Assembly (NCBI GenBank): GCA_905236465.1
Contig: CAJOQA010000359.1
Location: 1 to 7,153, forward strand
Direction: 5' to 3'
Length of the DNA: 7,153 nucleotides
DNA from: an uncultured Treponema sp.
GTDB taxonomy: Bacteria > Spirochaetota > Spirochaetia > Treponematales > Treponemataceae
Shown here piece after piece: positions 1 to 6,755 of the stretch. The notes beneath the pieces were generated by a model. It searched no databases, had not been told where the DNA came from, and saw only the letters and a list, made by a program, of their open reading frames with translations. The translations under genes were made by a program, and so were the position numbers. Each line of letters starts with the position of its first letter. Position 1 is the stretch's first letter.

Positions 1-1380
1 GAAGAACTAGAAGAGCAAAATAAAAAATCAAATAGGGAACTTATATTGGATATTCAGGCTGACAATCAAAAGGCTTTGGATTCTTATTATTTTGATATCA
101 TAAGTTCAGTTGTAGAGAAAAATTTTAAGAAGGGTAAAAGTATAAATTCTGTAGCTGACGAAATCCACTTGGATAATAGTTGGAATATCGCTTTTGCAAA
201 TAATTTTTGGAATATGGTTTCTAAAGATGAAGAAGCTTTAAAAGTCTATAAGTTTCATATTGAAAACTATATGGCTAAGGTTCACAATTCTCCTGAGCCA
301 CTAAATAAGCTTTATCAGTATTATCGTAGGATTGGCCATAAAGAACTTGCCCAAACTTTTTATGATAAAATGTTAGAAGAATATGCTGATACCCTGTATA
401 TAAAACTTCGCAAACTAGACGATGGTGATAATCTGTCTCTAGAAAAAAAGAAAAGTATTTTCAAAGCTTTGTTGAAAGATGAGAGTGAATATTCTTTTGA
501 AGAGCTTAAAGACATGTTTGATTATTATAGAAGTTCTCTTGCTTTGGACTCTTCTTTTGAAGAAATAAAAGAAACTGTTTCTTGGTTTTTAAAATCTTTT
601 AAAAACTATTTGATTCAAGATACTGCAAAGTATGCGGATGGCATTTCAAATATTTTTAGCGATATTTCCAATATGACTCAACTTCATATAGGAGGTTTTG
701 ACTATTATCTAGATTGCATCGAATATATGTATAAAGATTTTTCTAACACGCAAAAAATTCTGCTCAGGCTGGATAAATCAAGGCTTTTCAGCCAAATGAT
801 GAATAGCATTTTAAAAGGGGACTCTAGCTTCATAGAAAATCTTATAAATGAGATTAACTTTTCTTCTTTTGATGAGGCAGGGAAAATTAATTTTATGGAA
901 AATCTATACATGTATTATTCTTCAATAGGGAATGCTAAAAAAGATTCTTTACTTGAGCAATTACTTGATATAGACAGGCAGTATTCTTTTGAATATACAA
1001 GTTTAGGAATTCTTACAGATGTCCGTATTTATAAAAAACTTGGTAAGCATAATATTTGTAGTGAAAGCGATATTCAAAAAGTTGTTAATCTTGCATTTGA
1101 ATTTATGGCTAAGCGGCTTGTAAACGGACAAAGTGCAGGCTTGCAGGTATATGACGTTATACCTTCAGGGCAAGCTTCAAAAGTCGGGTTAAAAAAAGGA
1201 GATATTCTTCTTTTTTATGATGGATATCCACTTGAAAGCCAAACAAGCGATTTTTTTAGATATGACTTGCACACTGGCGAACAAAAAGAAAATAAAGCGG
1301 ATGTAGAATTAATAGTTTTGCAAAATGGCAAGCTGCACAGTATAATGGTAAAAGAAGGACTTTTGGGAATAGCGTTTTAG
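1..1380 (+). CDS. Helical (TPR-like) protein with C-terminal PDZ domain, 5' end missing
   Basis: The frame is open from base 1, so the gene most likely begins left of the window; 459 residues and a TAA/TAG-type end (TAG at 1378-1380) are visible. A TTG at 46 with an AGGGA-like stretch just upstream could be a start, but the 15 codons before it read as a charged helical segment (EELEEQNKKSNRE), so I treat it as internal. Visible residues 16 to about 370 are rich in Leu, Lys, Glu, Tyr and Phe and look all-helical, with a TPR-like piece near LNKLYQYYRRIGHKELAQTF. From about residue 376 there is a PDZ domain: GLQVYDVIPSGQASKVGLKKGD is its carboxylate-binding and ligand-groove region, shown here as GLQVYDVIPSGQASKVG, followed by the GDILL strand. 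No protease catalytic motif is visible, so a scaffold or peptide-binding role is more likely than an HtrA/Ctp protease. The substrate and location are unknown because the N-terminus is missing. It is convergent with the Sel1 gene. The PDZ call is fairly sure; the function is not. Confidence 0.8.
   Translation, partial: EELEEQNKKSNRELILDIQADNQKALDSYYFDIISSVVEKNFKKGKSINSVADEIHLDNSWNIAFANNFWNMVSKDEEALKVYKFHIENYMAKVHNSPEPLNKLYQYYRRIGHKELAQTFYDKMLEEYADTLYIKLRKLDDGDNLSLEKKKSIFKALLKDESEYSFEELKDMFDYYRSSLALDSSFEEIKETVSWFLKSFKNYLIQDTAKYADGISNIFSDISNMTQLHIGGFDYYLDCIEYMYKDFSNTQKILLRLDKSRLFSQMMNSILKGDSSFIENLINEINFSSFDEAGKINFMENLYMYYSSIGNAKKDSLLEQLLDIDRQYSFEYTSLGILTDVRIYKKLGKHNICSESDIQKVVNLAFEFMAKRLVNGQSAGLQVYDVIPSGQASKVGLKKGDILLFYDGYPLESQTSDFFRYDLHTGEQKENKADVELIVLQNGKLHSIMVKEGLLGIAF
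1126..1377 (+). other. PDZ domain region of the leftmost gene
   Basis: Roughly the last 84 codons of the leftmost gene. The features seen are a V-x-x-V-x-P-x-x-x-A-x-x-x-G-L-x-x-G-D pattern (VYDVIPSGQASKVGLKKGD), then ILLFYDG, and a final beta-strand set ending in VELIVLQNGK. This is the usual order in the bacterial PDZ domains of S2P, DegP and Ctp proteins. PDZ domains bind C-terminal or exposed peptide ends. Here the domain sits at the extreme C-terminus, after a helical region, rather than next to a protease. Confidence 0.75.
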
Positions 1381-1381
1381 A

Positions 1382-1440
1382 AGTGGTGTGAAGGAATGGT
1401 CTTCACTTTCATAGTGATGACCATTCTGAATGTGTCCACT
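1382..1440. terminator. Strong hairpin between convergent genes, probable bidirectional terminator
   Basis: GAATGGTC (1394-1401) pairs with GACCATTC (1419-1426). After a T/T mismatch, TCACT (1403-1407) pairs with AGTGA (1413-1417), leaving the 5-base loop TTCAT. An outer pair, AGTGG (1382-1386) with CCACT (1436-1440), could extend the structure across an internal loop. The hairpin starts 14 bases after the stop of the PDZ gene and lies about 43 bases past the stop of the Sel1 gene, so it can form in both transcripts. There is no T-tract on either side, so it is not a textbook intrinsic terminator. It may block 3' exonucleases or work with Rho. Confidence 0.5.
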
Positions 1441-1468
1441 GCAATTTGACAATGTTAAAAGCTGATGA

Positions 1469-3526
1469 TTAGCGGATTTCAAAATATTCGTCAAGAAATT
1501 TAGGAAAATTTTTTTCATCACTGATTATTAATTTTTCCCATGTCAGCCATTTATTATACAGTTCGTCTGATTTTGATCTGCCTGATAACGCAGCCTTGTT
1601 ATACCATTTTTCAGCTTCTGCATAAGATTCCATTTCTTCATAGATGTTACCAAGGTATAGCATTGCATCTTTGTTACCCTTTCTGTAAGCTTCCATAAAG
1701 TAAGGAATTATATCTGAATAATAAACTTCTTCATTTGCTTTTCTTTTGCAGAGAAGCATCATACCATAGGTAAAACATTCTTTTTCATCTATGTTCGCAG
1801 GGATATAAGCAGTAGCAGGAATATAGGTTGCTAAAATATCTTCTGCAAGTGAATCCCAAAAATCATTCCCCCAATAGGCACCTTGTTGTTTAGCTTTTAA
1901 AAGCCATTCTTTATAATCTTTTTTCATACAGGCTAACTGCAGGCTGGCCATAGGTTCGTCCTGTTCTGCTGCAAGTTTATACCATTTTTCAGCTGCAGAA
2001 AAATCTTTTTTCACCCCAAGACCTAACTTATAATACTCTGCCAACTTATACTGGGCTTTTGAATTTCCGCTTAGAGCATATTTTTCAACCTCGTAAAAAT
2101 CCATGCCATCTTTATTGAGAAAGCTTATATCGCCTTTATTTACAGGTAATTCTTCTAGTAAGTTATCAGCGAAAACCCAACCTACGTAGCTATTAATTTT
2201 AACAGCTTCATAAATCGGAATACGAACCTTTACCCAAGGAGCAGTAACATCCTTTATGGTAACTGTTTCTCCAACATCAATTATTCTGATAGCACTTTTG
2301 TCTGGAATTACAGTCAATACCTTTGAATCGATGGAAGGTTTTTCTCTGCAAGCTAATCCTTTAGGTGTGTCAACAAACATACTTATGCTTGGAATTCCAA
2401 AGTCATAGAGCTTTTTATGCCATTCTTTTAGTTCCGCACCCACATGCCTTCCTAAAAAGTATTTATTGAAAAAATCCTTTTCTTGTAGGGCTGAGTCTGG
2501 AAAACTTTTTATTTGTTCTTCCAGCAGTTTTTTAGCTTCGCCTATATCTTTTATACCGGCTATACCTGTGTAATACAATTGTGCAAGCCTGTATTTACTT
2601 TTCCCTTCAGCTGATGATGGATGGGGCTTTTTTTTGTATTTTAGGCTTTTCTTATAAAGGTTCATAGCTGTTTTATAGTCTTGACTAATGCCAAAGCCCC
2701 TGTCGTAACAATTTGCTAAATGAAATAGAGCCAGAGAATTTTGATCCCAAGCTTCAACAGCCTTTGTGTAGTATTCACAAGCTTTTTTAGCATCTATGGA
2801 ATTGCTTCCTAATGCAAACTCCCAATACATGCCTAAGCAAAGCAAGGCATTGGAGTCATCGTGGGTAGCAAAAAAATTTTTCTTATCAATGGCTTCTTTG
2901 AACAGGCTGTAAGCTTTATCGTCATCGCGGGCTACAACTTTTAAGTCTTGCCAAATTTCACTGTCAGGAGATTTTATTCCATAAAAACTTGCAAGCATAT
3001 ATAAGCAGGAGGCATCTCCTAATTCTGCTCCCTTAGAATACAATTCAAATGCTTTCTTATAGTCATGCGGGAAATCTTCATTGTAGCTGTAATAGTATAA
3101 GTCTCCTAAACTTTTATAAGCGGAAGGATAACCTCTTTCACAGGCCTTTTCATACCAGAAAATACTGCTTTCATAATCACCAAAAAGACTTGTGTATATA
3201 AAGCCCAGTGTTTCCATGGCATAAGCAGACCCAAGGTTGGAAGCTTTTTCTAGCAATTTTATTCCGTCCTGCAATTCATTTTCCGCGTAAAAGCCTGAAT
3301 CCATATAATTGTTTAAATAAATTTCTGCAAGTTTTTCTATTGCGGGAACATTTTCTTCTTCTGCGGCTTTCCTTAAATAAAGCAGGCCTCTTTCATAATC
3401 TCCGCTGTCGTATGACTTTGAGCCTTCTTCATAGAACTTTTGCCCGTTTGCAAAAATTTTTGTTAGAAAAATTGAAGTAAATAAAGAAATAAAAACTACT
3501 ATCTTAAAATTCGTAAAGAACCTCAT
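1469..3526 (-). CDS. Exported Sel1/TPR-like repeat protein with an internal SH3b domain
   Basis: This is a 685-residue protein. Residues 1 to about 26 form a signal peptide: Arg/Lys early, a hydrophobic stretch (VVFISLFTSIFL), then a likely cut after IFA. There is no lipobox Cys, so it is predicted to be secreted or periplasmic. Residues about 30-340 hold Sel1-like repeats of roughly 36 residues (patterns such as AFELYSKGAELGDASCLYML and YKTAMNLYKKSLKY). Residues about 385-455 look like a bacterial SH3 domain (GLACREKPSIDSKVL, then WVKVRI and GWVFADNLLE). A second repeat block follows from about 478 (AQYKLAEYYKLGLGVKKDFS, AEKWYKLAA) to 650. Sel1 repeats usually mediate protein-protein contacts, and SH3b domains often bind cell-wall peptides. 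No catalytic domain is seen. The ATG at 3526 has AAGGA 7 bases upstream. The gene follows the pullulanase by 29 bases and is probably cotranscribed with it. Its role is unknown; an envelope scaffold is a guess. Confidence 0.88.
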   Translation of the reverse strand: MRFFTNFKIVVFISLFTSIFLTKIFANGQKFYEEGSKSYDSGDYERGLLYLRKAAEEENVPAIEKLAEIYLNNYMDSGFYAENELQDGIKLLEKASNLGSAYAMETLGFIYTSLFGDYESSIFWYEKACERGYPSAYKSLGDLYYYSYNEDFPHDYKKAFELYSKGAELGDASCLYMLASFYGIKSPDSEIWQDLKVVARDDDKAYSLFKEAIDKKNFFATHDDSNALLCLGMYWEFALGSNSIDAKKACEYYTKAVEAWDQNSLALFHLANCYDRGFGISQDYKTAMNLYKKSLKYKKKPHPSSAEGKSKYRLAQLYYTGIAGIKDIGEAKKLLEEQIKSFPDSALQEKDFFNKYFLGRHVGAELKEWHKKLYDFGIPSISMFVDTPKGLACREKPSIDSKVLTVIPDKSAIRIIDVGETVTIKDVTAPWVKVRIPIYEAVKINSYVGWVFADNLLEELPVNKGDISFLNKDGMDFYEVEKYALSGNSKAQYKLAEYYKLGLGVKKDFSAAEKWYKLAAEQDEPMASLQLACMKKDYKEWLLKAKQQGAYWGNDFWDSLAEDILATYIPATAYIPANIDEKECFTYGMMLLCKRKANEEVYYSDIIPYFMEAYRKGNKDAMLYLGNIYEEMESYAEAEKWYNKAALSGRSKSDELYNKWLTWEKLIISDEKNFPKFLDEYFEIR
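2160..2374 (-). other. Bacterial SH3-like (SH3b) domain inside the Sel1 protein
   Basis: Residues about 385-455 break the Sel1 repeat series. Evidence is the typical opening of an SH3b domain (LACREKPSIDSKVLTVIP, the L-x-x-R-x-x-P-x-x-x-S-x-V-L form), a middle strand pair with W431, and the closing GWV segment (V448-G449-W450-V451). In other bacterial proteins this fold often binds peptidoglycan peptides. Here that role is inferred only from the fold and the signal peptide. Confidence 0.65.
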
Positions 3527-3531
3527 ATGTA

Positions 3532-3540
3532 TTTCCTTTC
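3532..3540 (-). promoter_or_regulatory. Ribosome binding site of the Sel1 gene
   Basis: On the minus strand this reads GAAAGGAAA, with the AGGA core about 7 bases before the ATG at 3526. It lies wholly in the 29-base gap after the pullulanase stop. The Sel1 gene therefore has its own strong translation signal even if it shares the upstream mRNA. Confidence 0.7.
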
Positions 3541-3555
3541 TTAAAGTCTTGAAAA

Positions 3556-5535
3556 TTATCTGCCCGAATAAAACACCTCAAAGCTTTTTGCCGCTACTAC
3601 CCATGTATCTGCCACGGGATTATTTTGCTGTGGTAACAGATCCTTTACTGCAAAGTGAAAGAAGGGACTGTCTGCGCAATAGGTATAATCCGAATTTGTT
3701 GCGTTAAAGATTACAGTAAAGGGACCTGTCGTATACTGTGTAATTCCTTCTTTTACGGTTTCTGCTTTTGCGTCAGGGTTACAGCCAAAATATTTTGAAT
3801 AGACTTTCCTAAGGGCAAGCAGTCCCCTGTAGCTTTGCAGCAAGTCAGCGTTTTTCTTTATCAAGTTCAGGTTAATAGCATTAACATCATCTCCGCTTAT
3901 GTATGAGTTTTCATCCCCTCTTTTGCTTCTCATAAATTCTTGCCCCCCGTTTAAGAAAGGCGTTCCTTGTGCCAAGATGATATAGGCGGCCGCAAGAATA
4001 TCCTGCTTTTTTATTTCTTCTATTTTATCCCTACAGGCTTCATATAAGTCACCAGAAAAAGATGTTAGCCCTAAAGATGAAATTGCAAGCTTGTCAAAAA
4101 GAGTGTAGTTGTCATGACATTCTACATAGTTTAGGTACTGGCCCACTTTGCTGACTTTTTCTTTTGACCCCGTAAGGGCCGTGACTATGGCTTCATCCGA
4201 AAACTTGCCCTGCACATGCCCTTGGGCAAAGCCTCCGAATTCGGCTCCTTTTATTGCATCACGGAAAACATTGTCAAAGCAAGCCACATCAGGGCAGTCC
4301 TTTATGCTGCCCCCATTAGTTATGTTTGCACCCTTTACTACGCGGCTAGGCCCTCCTGTCCACGGCTCTCCGTAAACCATTACATTCTTGTCTATTTTGT
4401 AAAGCTCAGCATAAATTTCTTCCATGGTTGTCATTTCTAAGCAACCCATCAGATCAAAGCGAAAACCGTTTACGTGAAAGTCCTGCATCCAATGCTTCAG
4501 CGATTTTATTATAAAGGCTTTTACCATAGTTCTTCCGCTAGCAATTTCATTACCACAGCCGCTACCGTTGCTGTAGGAACCATCCTCGTTAAAGCGGTAA
4601 AAGTAATAGGGAACGGTCAAGTCGTAAATGGAATCTTCCCCTGTGCCGCTTGTGTGGTTGTAGACCACATCCATGTTTACAGCAAGGCCTGCATCATGAA
4701 ACCCCTTTATCAAAGCGCGCACTTCTTTTACGCCCTTATTTCCTTCAAGACTTGTAGCTTTTTCTTTTGCCTTAAGACAGTAGCGACCTTCCACCACATT
4801 ATAGTTATAGGGATTGTAGCCCCAGTTATAATCATCTTCTGCATTCTTTTGCACATGATCAAAAATTGGCAAAAGCTGAACGTGGCTTATGCAGAGGCTT
4901 TTTAAGTAGTCATTTAAAACTGCTCCTTCTTTTAAAGCAGCGGTTACTTGCGCATAGCAACCGCTGTTTCCCGTTAGGTTTGGATTCAACCCCTTAGCCC
5001 AATCGCGGACGTGCATTTCGTAAATAAGGGCCTGGCTATAGTTTTTTTGTTCAGTGCTGGTACTTCCCCAAGGATTAGTGTAATCTTCTTCCCAGTCTTT
5101 TGGTAAAAAGTCCTGACTGTTTATGTCTGCAATCTGACTTGCAATTGAATCTCCGCTTGCGGCGTAAGCCCAAATATCTGCAACCCTACCTGTCTTTCCA
5201 AAATTTGTAATCTCATATAAGTAGTAGTTAAAGTCAGCTTTTTTTTCAAGGGTATATACCCATATTCCCTTCCAGTCCCAGCCCTTGCCATCTTCGCTTG
5301 ACATTTCAAAACTTGCATCGGGCTCCTGCTCTCTATTTAGCGGGGGATTTTTATAAAGCAGAAGCCTTACGGAGTCCGCTAAAGGGGCCCAGCTTTTAAA
5401 TGTAACTAAGTCCCCCTTTATGGTAAGACCTAACTGGTCAATGTCCTTTTGTTCAGGAATATAGCTTTTTTCAATTTCAGCTATCAGCATTTCTTCTACA
5501 TTTTTAGAATTTTCAAATTTTTCAAACTTTTTCAT
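3556..5535 (-). CDS. pulA: Type I pullulanase (GH13 debranching enzyme), cytoplasmic
   Basis: This enzyme hydrolyses alpha-1,6 branches in pullulan, limit dextrins or glycogen. The start chosen gives 659 residues beginning MKKFEKF. Residues about 35-115 look like a CBM48-type beta domain (VTFKSWAPLADSVRLLLYK). The type I pullulanase signature YNWGYNP is at 236-242. The four GH13 regions follow: DVVYNHT (289-295), GFRFDLMG with nucleophile Asp361, VYGEPW with acid/base Glu390, and CHDN with Asp475. The C-terminal ~80 residues form the usual beta domain. There is no signal peptide or lipobox, so it should act on imported or stored glucans. Length is slightly below Bacillus type I enzymes (about 700). 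A longer frame starts at 5595 but would overlap the ATPase gene by 55 bases; the ATG at 5535 sits 5 bases after the ATPase stop and has a Shine-Dalgarno site, so I prefer it. All catalytic residues are present, so it is probably active. Glycogen debranching (GlgX-like) is a less likely reading because YNWGYNP favours pullulanase. Confidence 0.95.
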   Translation of the reverse strand: MKKFEKFENSKNVEEMLIAEIEKSYIPEQKDIDQLGLTIKGDLVTFKSWAPLADSVRLLLYKNPPLNREQEPDASFEMSSEDGKGWDWKGIWVYTLEKKADFNYYLYEITNFGKTGRVADIWAYAASGDSIASQIADINSQDFLPKDWEEDYTNPWGSTSTEQKNYSQALIYEMHVRDWAKGLNPNLTGNSGCYAQVTAALKEGAVLNDYLKSLCISHVQLLPIFDHVQKNAEDDYNWGYNPYNYNVVEGRYCLKAKEKATSLEGNKGVKEVRALIKGFHDAGLAVNMDVVYNHTSGTGEDSIYDLTVPYYFYRFNEDGSYSNGSGCGNEIASGRTMVKAFIIKSLKHWMQDFHVNGFRFDLMGCLEMTTMEEIYAELYKIDKNVMVYGEPWTGGPSRVVKGANITNGGSIKDCPDVACFDNVFRDAIKGAEFGGFAQGHVQGKFSDEAIVTALTGSKEKVSKVGQYLNYVECHDNYTLFDKLAISSLGLTSFSGDLYEACRDKIEEIKKQDILAAAYIILAQGTPFLNGGQEFMRSKRGDENSYISGDDVNAINLNLIKKNADLLQSYRGLLALRKVYSKYFGCNPDAKAETVKEGITQYTTGPFTVIFNATNSDYTYCADSPFFHFAVKDLLPQQNNPVADTWVVAAKSFEVFYSGR

Positions 5536-5540
5536 AACAG

Positions 5541-6755
5541 TCAGTTTCCTCTCTGTGGCATTTGAATTTTTGGTGCATTGGGATGTAAAAGCCATGTAGC
5601 CGCGTAATGGCTTTCGCTTATTTTAAAAATAGGCGGCTCTTCTTCAAAATCAATTTGCATAGCATACTTGTTACGCGGTGCAAAGGCATCTCCCTTTGGC
5701 GGATTGTGCATGTCTGGCGGACTTCCAGGAATTGATTCAAGTTTCTTGTGGCCCTTCATATCCGGAACAGAAGAAAGAAGTGCCCATGTGTAGGGGTGGG
5801 CGGGATTGTAGAAGATGTCGTCTACAGTTCCCTCTTCAACTATCTTGCCTGCATACATTACGGCAACCCTGTCTGCAATGTTTGCGACAACACCTAAGTC
5901 GTGGGTTATAAAAATAACACTCATTCCTCTTTTTTCTTTTAGCTCTTTTATTAAGTCCAAAATTTGAGCTTGAATGGTTACGTCCAAGGCTGTAGTTGGT
6001 TCATCGCAAATCAGTATGTCTGGGTTTGCGGCAATAGCTATTGCAATTACAATCCTCTGCCTCATTCCCCCAGAAAATTCAAAGGGATACTGGTTAAATC
6101 GTTTTTCTGCATCGCGGATTCCAACTTCTTCCATTATTTTTATAGCCTGATTGTAGGCGTCTTCTTTTGTGACCTTGTGGAATTTCCTGCAAATAATGTC
6201 TTTTAATTCCTGCTTCTTTTTTTCATCAAGGCACGAAAAGTCAAAATTAAAATCAGCTTCCTTTGCTTTTTTTTCAGCTAGCTTGATTTCTTTTTTTAGC
6301 TTTTGAAAAGTTGAGGATTCCATTTCCTTTTTTTGCTTAGAAAGAAATTTTTTCTCTTCTGTTGCCGCTTCCCTTTGCTTCCTTTTTCCGTTTAAAAGAC
6401 TGGCCTCAGTCATTTGCGGACCAATTTTTACTATTGGGTCAAGGGAAGAAAGGGGGTCTTGAAAAATCATTGTGATTTTATTTCCGCGGATTTTAGTAAA
6501 ATCTTTTTCGCTGCATTTGAGTAGGTCTATATCTTTGTATAGTATTGAACCTTCCTCAATTATTGCGTTTGGTGCTTCTATGCCAAGCAGGGCTTTTGCC
6601 GTTACAGACTTACCTGACCCGCTTTCACCAACAATGGCAAGGGTTTCTCCCTTTTGTAACTTTAGGTTTATTCCCCTGATTGCCTGTAACTTTCCCTTGT
6701 CTGTGCGGAAAGAGACCCGTAGATTTTCTATGCTGATTTCACAATCTGTAGGCAT
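5541..6755 (-). CDS. oppD: Oligopeptide/dipeptide ABC transporter ATP-binding protein (OppD/DppD type)
   Basis: This is the cytoplasmic ATPase that powers peptide import through OppBC/DppBC-type permeases. It has 404 residues. Walker A GESGSGKS is at 43-50, the Q-loop is at Gln99 (MIFQDPLSSLDP), the signature FSGGMRQR is at 227-234, Walker B ILICDE ends at catalytic Glu252, the D-loop TALD is at 255-258 and the switch His is at 285 (ITHD). The C-terminal peptide-transporter extension is present from about 318 (NPAHPYTWALLSSVP, then PGSPPDMHNPP). All ATPase motifs are intact. Two oddities stand out. There is a Lys/Glu-rich insert of about 75 residues between Q-loop and signature, making it longer than usual (about 330). 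Also, the four Cys positions of the extension are Asp356, Asn362, Asp369 and Thr387. The ATG overlaps the permease stop by one base (TAATG) and has an AAGGGGGG site. A nickel or other DppD-family substrate is possible; the substrate cannot be read from the ATPase. Confidence 0.93.
   Translation of the reverse strand: MPTDCEISIENLRVSFRTDKGKLQAIRGINLKLQKGETLAIVGESGSGKSVTAKALLGIEAPNAIIEEGSILYKDIDLLKCSEKDFTKIRGNKITMIFQDPLSSLDPIVKIGPQMTEASLLNGKRKQREAATEEKKFLSKQKKEMESSTFQKLKKEIKLAEKKAKEADFNFDFSCLDEKKKQELKDIICRKFHKVTKEDAYNQAIKIMEEVGIRDAEKRFNQYPFEFSGGMRQRIVIAIAIAANPDILICDEPTTALDVTIQAQILDLIKELKEKRGMSVIFITHDLGVVANIADRVAVMYAGKIVEEGTVDDIFYNPAHPYTWALLSSVPDMKGHKKLESIPGSPPDMHNPPKGDAFAPRNKYAMQIDFEEEPPIFKISESHYAATWLLHPNAPKIQMPQRGN
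5545..5553 (-). promoter_or_regulatory. Ribosome binding site that fixes the pullulanase start
   Basis: On the minus strand this reads GAGAGGAAA, 9 bases before the ATG at 5535 (12 from the AGG core). It overlaps the last codons of the ATPase gene. This supports the shorter pullulanase start and suggests translation coupled to the ATPase. Confidence 0.6.
6171..6392 (-). other. Charged, Lys/Glu-rich insertion in the ATPase
   Basis: Residues about 122-195 of the ATPase lie between the Q-loop and the signature, in the helical subdomain. They are dominated by Lys and Glu (KKFLSKQKKEMESSTFQ, LKKEIKLAEKKAKEAD) and look like a coiled coil or long helical hairpin. The reading frame is continuous, and the normal fold resumes at AYNQAIKIMEEVGI. 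I recall comparable but shorter inserts in some Firmicute OppD/AmiE proteins. Confidence 0.6.

Noticed and set aside
46..48. TTG as the start of the PDZ gene, with AGGGA just before
   Set aside because: The frame stays open to the window edge and the preceding codons look coding, so an upstream start is more likely. It cannot be fully excluded.
1446..1451. TTGACA resembling a -35 box
   Set aside because: No good -10 box follows at 16-18 bases, and it points towards the 3' end of a convergent gene with no plus-strand gene after it.
4474..4905. Plus-strand open frame of 143 codons
   Set aside because: It is antisense to the catalytic core of the pullulanase, whose motifs are all intact. It has no recognisable domain.
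5536..5595. Upstream ATG giving a pullulanase 20 residues longer (MAFTSQ...)
   Set aside because: It would overlap the ATPase gene by 55 bases, and the added residues do not resemble a signal peptide or domain. The ATG at 5535 has a ribosome binding site and sits 5 bases after the ATPase stop.
6240..6390. T-rich runs on the plus strand that look like terminator tails
   Set aside because: They are Lys codons of the ATPase insert read on the other strand, with no stem before them.
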